Assembly (NCBI GenBank): GCA_003212375.1 | Contig: QCPY01000004.1 | Span: 1-64,000, forward strand | DNA: 64,000 bases | DNA from: Prochlorococcus sp. AG-442-N17 | GTDB lineage: Bacteria; Cyanobacteriota; Cyanobacteriia; PCC-6307; Cyanobiaceae | Direction: 5' to 3' | Shown: positions 45,343-54,747 of the stretch, piece by piece | Numbering within the stretch: position 1 is the first letter of the stretch | How the letters are laid out: every line of letters begins with the position of its first letter | Notes under the pieces: generated by a model | The model's input: the letters and a program-made list of their open reading frames with translations, nothing else | The model's database searches: none | What the model was told of the DNA's origin: nothing | Position numbers and translations under genes: made by a program

Positions 45343-45429
45343 GGAGAGGTGGCCGAGTGGTTGAAGGCGCAGCACTGGAAATGCTGTATAGGGGCAACTT
45401 TATCGAGGGTTCGAATCCCTCTCTCTCCG
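45343..45429 (+). tRNA. tRNA-Ser(GGA)
   Basis: An 87-base type II tRNA. The 7 bp acceptor stem GGAGAGG pairs with TCTCTCC, with discriminator G45429. D arm GTGGCCGAGTGGTTGAAGGCG, anticodon stem-loop AGCA-CTGGAAA-TGCT with anticodon GGA at 45377-45379, a long variable arm (GTATAGGGGCAACTTTATC) and T arm GAGGGTTCGAATCCCTC. CCA is not encoded. It reads UCU and UCC. It sits in the divergent gap between the ferredoxin gene and dnaK. Confidence 0.97.
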
Positions 45430-45507
45430 TATTATATTAGTTGATTTTGGTTAACTACATCAACAACATTGTTTAGATAGAATGTTTTAAAGTAAATAAC
45501 AATCATT

Positions 45508-45536
45508 TTGACAAGTTATAAATAATCTTATTTATT
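45508..45536 (+). promoter_or_regulatory. Candidate dnaK promoter
   Basis: A perfect TTGACA (45508-45513) with TATTTA or TTTATT 15-17 bases later, 107-130 bp upstream of the dnaK ATG. The -10 is weak. I saw no CIRCE repeat between here and the ATG. The rest of 45430-45642 is AT-rich without further recognisable elements. Confidence 0.35.
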
Positions 45537-45642
45537 TAAATTAAGTTGAAAAATTTTGATTTTTACTATTATATGTAGATATCTAAGATAAAAATTAATT
45601 AAATCATTAGTAAATTTTGCTTTAATTTAGCCATCTAAAATC

Positions 45643-47640
45643 ATGGGGCAAATAGTTGGAATTGATTTAGGTACTACTAACTCTGTTGTAGGAGTTATAG
45701 AAGCTGGTCGTCCAATTGTTATTGCTAATTCAGAAGGTTCTAGAACTACACCTTCAATAGTTGGATTTACAAAAGAGAAAGAAATAGTGATAGGAGATCA
45801 AGCTAGAAGACAACTTGTTCTAAATCCTAAGAATACCTTTTATAACTTAAAAAGATTTATTGGTAGTGACTGGGATGAATTAGATGAGAATAGTATTTCT
45901 GTTCCTTATAATGTAAAGGCTAATACTACTGGAAGCGTTAGAATTCTTAGTCCAAATTCTGAAAGAGAGTATGCACCTGAAGAATTAGTTAGCTCATTAA
46001 TTAGAAAATTAATTAATGATGCTGAAACCTATCTTGGAGATACTGTCGACTCTGCAGTTATTACTGTCCCTGCTTACTTTAATGAATCTCAAAGACAGGC
46101 TACAAAGGATTCTGCAATATTAGCTGGAATTAAAGTAGATAGAATTCTAAATGAACCTACTGCTGCTGCTCTAGCTTATGGTTTTGAAAAAAGTTCTTCT
46201 AATAATGTTTTGGTGTTTGATTTAGGAGGAGGAACATTTGATGTTTCATTATTAAAAATTTCAAATGGTGTATTTGATGTTAAAGCTACTTGTGGTGATA
46301 CACAGTTAGGTGGAAACAATTTTGATTCTAAAATTGTTGATTGGCTTGCAGAAAAATTTCTTACTAAACATGATATTGATTTAAGAAGGGACAGACAAGC
46401 ATTACAGAGATTATCTGAGGCTGCTGAAAAAGCTAAATGTGAATTGTCTGGATTGCAAAAAACAAAGATATCTTTACCATTTATCACAACTAGTAAAGAG
46501 GGGCCGTTACATATTGAAGAAACCCTAGATAGAAAAATATTTGAATCATTATCTGTTGATCTTCTTGACAGATTAATGGAACCTGTTCAAATTGCATTAG
46601 AAGATTCTGGATGGGAAGTAGAAGATATTGATGAAGTAGTCCTTGTAGGAGGGAGTACACGTATTCCAATGGTTCAACAATTAGTAAAGACTCTTGTGCC
46701 TAATGAACCATGTCAATCTGTAAATCCTGATGAGGTTGTTGCTATAGGAGCAGCAATTCAATCTGGAATAATTAGTGGGGATTTAAGAGACTTACTATTA
46801 AATGATGTAACTCCTTTATCTTTAGGTTTAGAAACTATTGGTGGACTAATGAAGGTCCTTATTCCACGTAATACTCCAATACCAGTTAGACAATCAGATG
46901 TTTTTAGTACTTCTGAATCTAATCAATCGTCTGTTGTTGTACAGGTCCGACAGGGTGAGAGACCTTTAGCGTCTGAAAATAAATCTTTAGGAAAATTTAG
47001 GTTGTCAGGAATACCTCCCGCACCCAGAGGTATCCCTCAAGTTCAAGTTGCCTTTGATATAGACGCAAATGGATTACTGGAAGTAAGTGCTACTGATAGA
47101 ACTACGGGAAGAAAACAGACAGTTAGTATTTCTGGTGGTTCTAATTTAAATGAAGAAGAAATTAATATGATCATCGCTGAGGCCAAATCAAAAGCAACGG
47201 AAGACAGGAAGAAAAGATCTGTTATTGATAGAAAAAATAACGCTCTAACACTTATTGCACAGGCAGAACGAAGGTTAAGAGATGCTTCTTTAGAGTTTGG
47301 TCCTTATGGAGCTGAACGACAACAGAGGGCTGTAGAGATGGCAATACAAGATGTAGAGGAATTTATAGATGATGATGATCCACAAGAATTGGAAATATCT
47401 GTAAGCTCTTTGCAAGAAGCTCTTTTTGCCTTAAACAGAAGATTTTCAGCTGAGAAGAAGACTGAAAGTAATCCTTTACAAAGTATTAAAAATACATTTG
47501 GATCTATAAAAGATGAATTATTTTCTGATGATTATTGGGATGATGATCCTTGGGATAATCAAATGAATAGTAATTATAGAAATTCGAGGTATGGTAATTC
47601 TAGAGAAGACGATCCATGGGACAATGACTACTATCTCTAA
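45643..47640 (+). CDS. dnaK: Molecular chaperone DnaK (Hsp70), likely the DnaK1-type paralogue
   Basis: 665 residues. The nucleotide-binding domain has [62 protein letters not shown] and [15 protein letters not shown]. The substrate-binding domain starts around 390 with [15 protein letters not shown]. The C-terminal tail is unusual: after the lid it has an acidic, Tyr/Trp-rich end with two copies of DDPWDN (about residues 632 and 657), in place of the EEVD-like GEVVD tail. This form, with a downstream type-II DnaJ, fits my memory of cyanobacterial DnaK1. Paralogue number is uncertain. A 17 bp overlap with dnaJ suggests coupling. Confidence 0.93.
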   Translation: MGQIVGIDLGTTNSVVGVIEAGRPIVIANSEGSRTTPSIVGFTKEKEIVIGDQARRQLVLNPKNTFYNLKRFIGSDWDELDENSISVPYNVKANTTGSVRILSPNSEREYAPEELVSSLIRKLINDAETYLGDTVDSAVITVPAYFNESQRQATKDSAILAGIKVDRILNEPTAAALAYGFEKSSSNNVLVFDLGGGTFDVSLLKISNGVFDVKATCGDTQLGGNNFDSKIVDWLAEKFLTKHDIDLRRDRQALQRLSEAAEKAKCELSGLQKTKISLPFITTSKEGPLHIEETLDRKIFESLSVDLLDRLMEPVQIALEDSGWEVEDIDEVVLVGGSTRIPMVQQLVKTLVPNEPCQSVNPDEVVAIGAAIQSGIISGDLRDLLLNDVTPLSLGLETIGGLMKVLIPRNTPIPVRQSDVFSTSESNQSSVVVQVRQGERPLASENKSLGKFRLSGIPPAPRGIPQVQVAFDIDANGLLEVSATDRTTGRKQTVSISGGSNLNEEEINMIIAEAKSKATEDRKKRSVIDRKNNALTLIAQAERRLRDASLEFGPYGAERQQRAVEMAIQDVEEFIDDDDPQELEISVSSLQEALFALNRRFSAEKKTESNPLQSIKNTFGSIKDELFSDDYWDDDPWDNQMNSNYRNSRYGNSREDDPWDNDYYL

Positions 47641-48568
47641 AAAGGATTATTTGTCAATTTTAGGTTTATCCCCAGAATTTGACGATTTAGAACTTAAAAA
47701 AGCTTTTCGAAGAGAAGCAAGAAAATGGCATCCCGATTTAAATAAAAATGATATTAACGCGGAAGAACGATTTAAACTAATTAATGAAGCATACGAATAT
47801 TTACGTGATCCTAGTAAGAGAATAAATCCCCATGATATCAATGATCCTAGTGAAAAAAAATCTAATAACTTTAGTACTGGCTTCCCTGAATATCAGGATT
47901 ATTTAAAAACTTTATTCGGATTTGAATACGATTCTAATTTACATTCAAATAATAATAACGATACATCTACTTACGAATATGAAGATGAGCAGCATTATGA
48001 AAACATAAATGATCATGAATTTGAAAGTTATGATTATCCAGCGACATCTCCATATGAACCTCCACCAGTAAAACTTCATCAAGATATTGAGACTATTATT
48101 GATTTAAGCCCTGAAGAGGCTTTAAGTGGCACTTCGATTTTGATAGAATTAGAAGATCAAACTGTTGTTGAAGTTGATACCCCACCATATGCAGGAGATG
48201 GATGGAGATTAAGATTAGAGAATATTGCTAGAGGCGGTAAAGATCATTATTTGCAACTTAGGGTACAAACTGACAATGGTCTTCGTATAGATGGCTTGCG
48301 TGTCCTTTACAAATTAGAGTTATTTCCTCCTGATGCCCTTCTTGGCTGTGCCGTAGATGTTCCTACTCTTGACGGAAATGTAACGCTTCAAGTACCTCCA
48401 AAATCTTCAACAGGAAGATTGCTAAGACTAAAAGGTAGAGGATTGTCATCTGGAGATAATGTTGGAGATCAATTTGTAGAAATTCTTGTTGTTATTCCTG
48501 CAGATATTAATGATGAAGAGATAGCATTATATACTAGGCTTCAAGAATTATCACTAACTGATAAATAG
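47624..48568 (+). CDS. DnaJ-family co-chaperone (type II, CbpA-like)
   Basis: 314 residues from the ATG at 47624, inside the end of dnaK (17 bp overlap); an in-frame GTG/ATG region further upstream from 47591 is less likely. The J domain has WHPDLNKND with the HPD motif and [16 protein letters not shown]. It lacks the zinc-finger domain (no CxxCxGxG), so it is type II. The middle is acidic and disordered ([19 protein letters not shown]). The C-terminal domain is DnaJ-like ([33 protein letters not shown]). It is the partner of the adjacent DnaK. Confidence 0.93.
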   Translation: MTTISKKDYLSILGLSPEFDDLELKKAFRREARKWHPDLNKNDINAEERFKLINEAYEYLRDPSKRINPHDINDPSEKKSNNFSTGFPEYQDYLKTLFGFEYDSNLHSNNNNDTSTYEYEDEQHYENINDHEFESYDYPATSPYEPPPVKLHQDIETIIDLSPEEALSGTSILIELEDQTVVEVDTPPYAGDGWRLRLENIARGGKDHYLQLRVQTDNGLRIDGLRVLYKLELFPPDALLGCAVDVPTLDGNVTLQVPPKSSTGRLLRLKGRGLSSGDNVGDQFVEILVVIPADINDEEIALYTRLQELSLTDK

Positions 48569-48603
48569 TTAAATAAAATAAGTATGTCTATTTAAAGTTT
48601 TTT

Positions 48604-48984
48604 ATGAATATTTTTGTTTTACTATATAACTTCGGTACTGAAAAGGAAGGTATACATTCTATAGAACTTAAAGGTAGAACAATAGTTTTAATGTTTGAAG
48701 AAAAAGATGATGCTGATCGTTATTGCGGACTTTTAGAAGCTCAAGATTTTCCTCTACCTTCTGTGGAGATGATTAACATAGACGAAATAAGAGATTTTTG
48801 TAATAAGTTAGACTATGAATGCAAACTTGTTGAAAAAAACTTTGTTCCAAAGACAGCTGAAGATAGATTGTTAATTTCTCCTCCTCAAAAAAATTTAGAG
48901 GTTGATAAATGGAACATTGACGAAAGCAAAGAAGAAAATTTAGATTTAAATACCATTAAGGAGAATCTTGAAAAGCTTCTTTAA
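48604..48984 (+). CDS. DUF3110 family protein
   Basis: 126 residues. N-terminal part: FVLLYNFGTEKEGIHSIEL and TIVLMFEEKDDADRYCGLLEAQDFPLPSVEMI, the DUF3110 fold known from cyanobacteria and plants (quoted in part: MFEEKDDADRYCGLLEAQD). The C-terminal 30 residues are acidic. It follows dnaJ by 35 bp and precedes ppiB by 32 bp on the same strand, so dnaK-dnaJ-DUF3110-ppiB reads as a protein-folding cluster; a folding role is only suggested by this context. Confidence 0.8.
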   Translation: MNIFVLLYNFGTEKEGIHSIELKGRTIVLMFEEKDDADRYCGLLEAQDFPLPSVEMINIDEIRDFCNKLDYECKLVEKNFVPKTAEDRLLISPPQKNLEVDKWNIDESKEENLDLNTIKENLEKLL

Positions 48985-49016
48985 CGTTTAATATTTAAAT
49001 ATCTATAAAATTCAAA

Positions 49017-49454
49017 ATGACTAAAGCTTTATTTGAAACTGATGCAGGAAATATACATATCGAATTTTTTGTTAATGATGCACCTAATACAGTTAAGAAT
49101 TTCACAAAATTAATTAGCGAGGGCTTTTATGATGGGTTAGCATTTCATAGAGTTATTCCAGGATTTATGGCCCAAGGTGGATGTCCTAATACTCGTGATG
49201 GATCTTCAGGAATGCCTGGAACGGGGGGACCTGGATATAACATCAAATGTGAAATTAATTCTAATAAGCATCTCAAAGGTTCACTTTCTATGGCCCATGC
49301 AGGAAAGGATACAGGTGGAAGCCAGTTTTTCATAGTTTATGAACCACAGCCCCATCTAGATGGAGTTCATACAGTTTTTGGTAAGACAAATGATATGGAT
49401 GTAGTTCTAAAGCTTACTAATGGTTCAAAAATTCTAAAGGCAACTTTAGAATAG
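49017..49454 (+). CDS. Cyclophilin-type peptidyl-prolyl cis-trans isomerase
   Basis: 145 residues, a single small cyclophilin domain with no signal peptide, so cytoplasmic. Active-site blocks: [60 protein letters not shown] and [17 protein letters not shown]. It speeds proline isomerisation during folding. It closes the chaperone cluster and converges with ribBA, 4 bp apart. Confidence 0.96.
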   Translation: MTKALFETDAGNIHIEFFVNDAPNTVKNFTKLISEGFYDGLAFHRVIPGFMAQGGCPNTRDGSSGMPGTGGPGYNIKCEINSNKHLKGSLSMAHAGKDTGGSQFFIVYEPQPHLDGVHTVFGKTNDMDVVLKLTNGSKILKATLE

Positions 49455-49458
49455 TTAA

Positions 49459-51195
49459 TTAGCCTTCAAAAACAATACTAAATGTCTCTTTATCTAAATT
49501 AAATTTTCTTGTAGATGAATATAGGATTTCATTGTTAATAGTAAATTTAGTATTAATTAGTTTGATGCTACTTTTTGGGTGTAATGCTTGTTCAATGTTT
49601 CTAGAAACAATAATTCCAATCTTTGTACTATCATCATATTTAGATAAAAACTGAATAAATAATTCTATATTCTTTATTTCTTCATCTGTAATATTTGAGT
49701 TGGTTCTATTCTTATCATGTAAAATTCTCCACACTAATTTTGGTCGATTCCAAAAAGCCAATAATCTTGGACTACTTTCAAGTTTAATATTGATTTTTTG
49801 TTCACTACAGAATTTAATAACTTTATTTTTTATTGGAACTAAATCTATAGATTTATATTTTCCGTCGAGAAAAATTGATATAAATGGATCGATATTTATA
49901 GAATTAGAATTATCCGCATCAATCATGTGGCCCAGCTTTGTTTTTTTGACACTCAAATATTCTGCATTATTATCATTTGGACAAATGACTAATGGAACTC
50001 TCTCAATAACTTCTATTCCATAACCACCTAATCCAGCAATCTTTCTAGGATTATTAGTAAGTAATTTTAATTTTTTTATTCCCAGATCAGTTAATATCTG
50101 TGCTCCAACTCCATAATTTCTAAGATCAGCTGGAAATCCTAATTTTTCATTAGCTTCTACAGTGTCTAATCCGCCGTCCTGTAAACTGTAAGCTTTTAAT
50201 TTATTTATTAGACCAATACCTCTGCCTTCTTGTCTCAAGTAAACAACAACTCCCTCTTCCTCCTTTTCTATCCTTGATAATGCAGCCTCTAACTGGGGTC
50301 TACAATCACAACGCAATGATCCAAAAGCATCCCCAGTTAAACATTCTGAATGCATTCTTACTAAAACAGGTTCGCTTAATTTTGATGATTTTTGTTTAAC
50401 TAATGCAACGTGCTCTGAACCATCAAGTTCATTAATATATCCATAAGCTTTGAAATTACCAAAAATGCTTGGAAGAACTGCATCGGATTTTCTAAATACA
50501 AATCTCTCGGTTTGGAAGCGATAACTTATTAAATCAGCAATGGATATAAGTTTCATTCCCCACTGTTTTGCATATTCTTTTAGTTGTGGAAGTCTTGACA
50601 TGGAACCGTCAGGATTTTGTATTTCACAAATTACTCCAGCTGGATAAAGACCTGACATTGCAGCAATATCTACTGCTGCTTCGGTATGACCTGCCCTTTT
50701 TAAAACTCCTCCTTTTTTAGCTCTTAATGGAAAAATATGTCCTGGCCTCCTTAAATCTTCAGGTTTTGTAGTTGGGTTTATAGCAACTTGAATAGTCTTG
50801 GCCCTATCTTCGGCTGAAATTCCAGTAGAAACGTTATTTTCAGGTCCTGCATCAATCGATATCGTAAAAGCTGTTTGATTTTCATCTGTATTTCTGTCAA
50901 CCATTAATGGTAAATCTAAAGAATCAAGTTTTTCACCTTGCATAGCTAGGCATATAAGACCACGTCCTTCAGTAGCCATAAAATTAATTTGCTGAGGAGT
51001 AGCAAACTGAGCGGCACAAATTAAATCTCCTTCATTTTCTCTCCTTTCATCATCAACCACAATTATGCATTCACCATTCCTTATCGCTGCTAACGCATCG
51101 CTGATAGGATCAAATTCAATTTTAAAAGATTCATTTATATCCAAAATTGTTCCATTATTTGATTTGGGACTTGTTTCTTTCATTATTCCTATCAA
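49459..51195 (-). CDS. ribBA: Bifunctional 3,4-dihydroxy-2-butanone-4-phosphate synthase / GTP cyclohydrolase II
   Basis: 578 residues. Both first steps of riboflavin synthesis. The DHBP synthase domain (about 30-230) has VVDDERRENEGDLICAAQ with the acidic loop, and RAGHTEAAVDIA. The cyclohydrolase II domain (about 235-430) has the zinc cysteines in SECLTGDAFGSLRCDC, the RQEGRGIGLINKLKAYSLQD loop and LLTNNPRKI. An extra C-terminal ~140 residues follows, present in cyanobacterial forms but not in B. subtilis RibBA; its role is unknown. Divergent from argC over 76 bp; start ATG 51195 (a second Met at residue 5 is possible). Confidence 0.95.
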   Translation of the reverse strand: MIGIMKETSPKSNNGTILDINESFKIEFDPISDALAAIRNGECIIVVDDERRENEGDLICAAQFATPQQINFMATEGRGLICLAMQGEKLDSLDLPLMVDRNTDENQTAFTISIDAGPENNVSTGISAEDRAKTIQVAINPTTKPEDLRRPGHIFPLRAKKGGVLKRAGHTEAAVDIAAMSGLYPAGVICEIQNPDGSMSRLPQLKEYAKQWGMKLISIADLISYRFQTERFVFRKSDAVLPSIFGNFKAYGYINELDGSEHVALVKQKSSKLSEPVLVRMHSECLTGDAFGSLRCDCRPQLEAALSRIEKEEEGVVVYLRQEGRGIGLINKLKAYSLQDGGLDTVEANEKLGFPADLRNYGVGAQILTDLGIKKLKLLTNNPRKIAGLGGYGIEVIERVPLVICPNDNNAEYLSVKKTKLGHMIDADNSNSINIDPFISIFLDGKYKSIDLVPIKNKVIKFCSEQKINIKLESSPRLLAFWNRPKLVWRILHDKNRTNSNITDEEIKNIELFIQFLSKYDDSTKIGIIVSRNIEQALHPKSSIKLINTKFTINNEILYSSTRKFNLDKETFSIVFEG

Positions 51196-51236
51196 TATAG
51201 AAAAAAAGTGTTTTAGTTATCTTAAATTCAACACTT

Positions 51237-51242
51237 TATAAT
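51237..51242 (+). promoter_or_regulatory. Candidate -10 element of argC
   Basis: A perfect TATAAT, 29 bp upstream of the argC ATG at 51272. The -35 is poor (a TAGTTA-like sequence near 51214). The position would give a transcript start near 51249 and a leader of about 23 bases. Confidence 0.45.
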
Positions 51243-51271
51243 CCTATCTCAAAGTCTGCCAATTCAAAGAC

Positions 51272-52327
51272 ATGAATGTTGCAATAGTAGGTGCTACTGG
51301 TTACGGCGGTATTCAAGCGGTAAATCTTTTAAAGAAAAACAAAAACTATAAAATTTCATTTTTAGGTGGTAATAAAACATCTGGATCAAAATGGAATGAT
51401 AATTTCCCTTTTATTTATCTTGATAATGATCCTTATATAGAAGAAATATCAATTGATAATATTTCAAAGAAAGCGGAGGTTGCTCTGCTTTGCTTACCAA
51501 ATGGTCTATCTTCAACATTGACAAGGAAATTATTAGATAGAGGAGTTAAAGTTATTGATTTATCTGCTGATTACAGATATAAGTCCTTGGAGGCATGGAA
51601 AAAAGTATATACCCAAGAAGCTGTTATCTATAAAAGGAATGATGATGATTTATGTAAAGAGGCAGTCTACGGTCTTCCTGAAATAAATAAAGAAGCCATT
51701 TCAAAAGGAAGATTAATTGCATGTCCAGGATGTTATCCAACATCTGCTCTTATTCCACTAGCTCCTTATCTTTCGCAAGGAATTATTGAATATGAAGGTA
51801 TAGTAATTGATTCTAAAAGTGGAACCTCTGGAGGTGGTCGAGAACCAAGCCAAAAACTACTCTTATCAGAATGTGGAGAAGGTCTATCAGCATATGGATT
51901 GATAAATCATAGACATACCTCAGAGATCGAGCAAGTAGCATCTTTAATTTCTGGAAATAAAATCGAACTGCTTTTTACTCCTCATTTGGTTCCGATTTCA
52001 AGGGGTATGCATTCGACCATATATGGGACATTAAGAGATCCAGGATTAACTTCTAATGATTGCAGAATTCTTTTGGATAATTATTATAGAAATTTCAAAA
52101 ATATTAAAGTCTTACCTGTAGATACTTACCCAACAACAAAATGGGTTAAAAATACAAACCAAATATTCCTTTCCGTTAAAGTTGATATTAGAAATGGAAG
52201 GATAATTATTTTATCTGTAATTGATAATTTGTTAAAAGGACAGACAGGACAAGCAATTCAAAATTTAAATATTATGAGTGGATTTTCAATGGATGAGGGT
52301 CTGGAGTTAACTAATAATTTTCCATAA
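51272..52327 (+). CDS. argC: N-acetyl-gamma-glutamyl-phosphate reductase
   Basis: 351 residues. Third step of arginine synthesis, reducing N-acetylglutamyl phosphate with NADPH. N-terminal Rossmann motif VAIVGATGYGGIQAVNLL, DLSADYRYK, the catalytic Cys in ACPGCYPTSALIPLAP (about residue 153), DSKSGTSGGGREP and INHRHTSEIEQV, LVPISRGMHSTIYG near the C-terminus. The start ATG 51272 is preceded by a TATAAT box. Its end overlaps purN by 17 bp. Confidence 0.97.
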   Translation: MNVAIVGATGYGGIQAVNLLKKNKNYKISFLGGNKTSGSKWNDNFPFIYLDNDPYIEEISIDNISKKAEVALLCLPNGLSSTLTRKLLDRGVKVIDLSADYRYKSLEAWKKVYTQEAVIYKRNDDDLCKEAVYGLPEINKEAISKGRLIACPGCYPTSALIPLAPYLSQGIIEYEGIVIDSKSGTSGGGREPSQKLLLSECGEGLSAYGLINHRHTSEIEQVASLISGNKIELLFTPHLVPISRGMHSTIYGTLRDPGLTSNDCRILLDNYYRNFKNIKVLPVDTYPTTKWVKNTNQIFLSVKVDIRNGRIIILSVIDNLLKGQTGQAIQNLNIMSGFSMDEGLELTNNFP

Positions 52328-52997
52328 TATTACTTCTTATCAAAAAGCCAGCATGAGAGATTGAGTGAGGTAAAATTTTATGTTCAAGCATTTGTATTCT
52401 TTTGGAAAGTGATTCAATATCATCATCATCTCTAATTGACAATGCAGCTTGCATTATCAATTTACCACTATCTACCTCCTCATCAACAAAATGTACTGAA
52501 CAACCAGTTATTTTTGAACCATTTAATATAGAGTCCTTTATGGCAGAACCACCCTTATAAGCAGGAAGTAATGATGGGTGAATATTAATAATTTTATTTT
52601 TAAATTTATTAATAAAGAAGGGAGTGACTATTTTCATCCAGCCAGCCATTACAATAAGTTCAACATCGTAATTATTTAAAGTATTTACAATTTCTAATTC
52701 GAATAGCTCTTTTTGAAGAAAGTCTTGGCCTCTTATTATTTTGTGAGGTATTTTTACACTTTCAGCTCTTTTTATACAACCTGCATGATCTTTGTTAGTA
52801 ATAAGAACTTTTATATCTATATCTAATTCACCTTTTTCTGAGAGATTAATTAACTCCTGAAAGTTTGTTCCTTTTCCAGAAGCAAGCACACCTATTTTTA
52901 ATTTTGGAGAAAATCTTCTAAATTCAGATATCTCAGGCGAAATAATGTAATTAAATGATTTATCCAAAATTTTAATTTTATCCAATGATAAATTCAT
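52311..52997 (-). CDS. purN: Phosphoribosylglycinamide formyltransferase
   Basis: 228 residues. Adds a formyl group from 10-formyl-tetrahydrofolate in purine synthesis. IGVLASGKGTNFQELI near 32, ITNKDHAGCIKRAESVKIP, MAGWMKIVTPFF, NIHPSLLPAYKGG (the catalytic His and Asn block) and GCSVHFVDEEVDSGKLIMQ with the catalytic Asp. There is a short N-terminal extension of about 30 residues before the usual fold start; an internal start at Lys/Ile of LKIGVLASG has no start codon, so the long form is kept. Divergent from pgi over 151 bp. Confidence 0.95.
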   Translation of the reverse strand: MNLSLDKIKILDKSFNYIISPEISEFRRFSPKLKIGVLASGKGTNFQELINLSEKGELDIDIKVLITNKDHAGCIKRAESVKIPHKIIRGQDFLQKELFELEIVNTLNNYDVELIVMAGWMKIVTPFFINKFKNKIINIHPSLLPAYKGGSAIKDSILNGSKITGCSVHFVDEEVDSGKLIMQAALSIRDDDDIESLSKRIQMLEHKILPHSISHAGFLIRSNIMENY

Positions 52998-53148
52998 ATG
53001 AAATAAAAAAAACCCTCAATTTTAATTGTTTATATTCAAAAACATATTTATTTAAAGATAAAAATTTAAACAAATTTAAATGATTCAAATCTATGTACTA
53101 TTCGTATAGATATAATTAAACAATAAATAAAAGAAACAAATATATAAA

Positions 53149-54747
53149 ATGAATGGAGATTTAAACTCTTGGGATAAATTTTGTAATTATCTTTGGTTTG
53201 ATAAAAAATTAAATATTTGGTTAGACATAAGTAAAATTAATTTTACTAGCAAAGAGATAAAAAATTTAGAAGAGAAATTTATAGATGTATTTTCATCAAT
53301 AAAAGAATTAGAAAATGGTGCAATTTCAAATATTGATGAAAATAGACAAGTTGGACATTATTGGCTTAGAAATCCTTCAATTTCTCCATCTTCAAAAATA
53401 GGAGAGGAGATTAGCGCAGATATTAATGAAATCTCTGAATTTGGTAAACAAATTTTATATGGAAATATAAAGAATAAGAATAATCAGAAATATACTGATG
53501 TTCTATGGATAGGTATTGGTGGAAGTGGTTTAGGCCCATTACTTATTACTGAGTCACTGCAGAAGTGCTCTAAAGGCTTAAATTTTTCTTATATAGATAA
53601 TGTTGACCCTTTTTTAATTAGCGAAAAGTTAGAAGAGTTATCAGAAAATTTATCTACAACATTATTTGTAGTAGTAAGCAAATCAGGTGGCACGCCCGAA
53701 CCTAGAATAGCAATGGAAATTATTAAAAGTCATTGCGAAAACAATTCTCTGGAATGGAATTCTAATGCCATAGCAATAACAATGAAAAATAGTAAGTTAT
53801 TTAAAAAGGCTACCTCTGAAAATTGGCTAAAAATATTTAATTTACAAGATTGGGTTGGAGGAAGAACAAGTATTACAAGCTCTGTGGGATTACTCCCATT
53901 AGCTCTTATCAATGAAAATATATTTGAATTTATAAGAGGTGCATCATTAATGGATGAAGCCACACGTACAAGTGATTTTAAAAATAATCCAGCAGCATTA
54001 TTATCATCTGCATGGTACTTAACTGGCGATGGCGTTGGGAAGAGAGATATGGTCGTATTACCTTATAGAGATAGGTTACAGGTATTTAGTAAATATCTTC
54101 AGCAATTAGTAATGGAATCATTAGGTAAGAGATTTAATAGGAATGGTGAAGTAGTTAATCAAGGTATTTCCGTTTTTGGTAATAAAGGATCCACAGATCA
54201 ACATGCTTATGTTCAGCAACTGAGAGATGGTATTGATAATTTCTTTTGTATATTTATTGAATTATTAGATTCCCCATCTACTAATATTTTTGATGAAAAA
54301 GAGAATCCTAAAGAATATCTTTCTGGTTTTTTGCAAGGTACAAGATCAGCACTCTCAAGTGAAAACAGACAAAGTATAACTATCACATTAGAAAAATTAA
54401 ATTGTTTTTCACTAGGTGCCTTAATAGCTTTATTTGAGAGGGCTGTATCCTTCTACGCTGAATTAGTAAATATAAATGCATATGATCAACCAGGTGTTGA
54501 AGCAGGAAAGAAAGCAGCCGCAAATATTATTGAGTATCAACAAAAAGTAACTAATTTATTAGACGAAGGAGGTGAATATTCTATAAATGACATAGCATCA
54601 TTATTTGATAATTCGGTGAGTGAACCTATATTTTTTATACTCCGTGAAATGTGTTTCAATAATGATGATTATTTAGTTAAGGGCGATTGGTCAAATCCAA
54701 CTTCATTAGTTATAAAAAAACAAATTCTTAAACAACAATATTCATAA
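53149..54747 (+). CDS. pgi: Glucose-6-phosphate isomerase
   Basis: 532 residues. Interconverts glucose-6-phosphate and fructose-6-phosphate, in glycogen use and the oxidative pentose route. Blocks seen: [34 protein letters not shown] with the sugar phosphate loop, [20 protein letters not shown], the Arg and Glu active-site region [13 protein letters not shown], and the catalytic Lys in [15 protein letters not shown]. The length is normal for the cyanobacterial form. It overlaps leuS by 20 bp, tail-to-tail. Confidence 0.96.
   Translation: MNGDLNSWDKFCNYLWFDKKLNIWLDISKINFTSKEIKNLEEKFIDVFSSIKELENGAISNIDENRQVGHYWLRNPSISPSSKIGEEISADINEISEFGKQILYGNIKNKNNQKYTDVLWIGIGGSGLGPLLITESLQKCSKGLNFSYIDNVDPFLISEKLEELSENLSTTLFVVVSKSGGTPEPRIAMEIIKSHCENNSLEWNSNAIAITMKNSKLFKKATSENWLKIFNLQDWVGGRTSITSSVGLLPLALINENIFEFIRGASLMDEATRTSDFKNNPAALLSSAWYLTGDGVGKRDMVVLPYRDRLQVFSKYLQQLVMESLGKRFNRNGEVVNQGISVFGNKGSTDQHAYVQQLRDGIDNFFCIFIELLDSPSTNIFDEKENPKEYLSGFLQGTRSALSSENRQSITITLEKLNCFSLGALIALFERAVSFYAELVNINAYDQPGVEAGKKAAANIIEYQQKVTNLLDEGGEYSINDIASLFDNSVSEPIFFILREMCFNNDDYLVKGDWSNPTSLVIKKQILKQQYS

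Noticed and set aside
45430..45642. CIRCE (HrcA) element before dnaK
   Set aside because: No TTAGCACTC-N9-GAGTGCTAA or close version found by eye.
46176..46487. 103-codon minus-strand frame
   Set aside because: Antisense to the dnaK nucleotide-binding domain.
49700..50023. 107-codon plus-strand frame
   Set aside because: Antisense to ribBA; no start signals.
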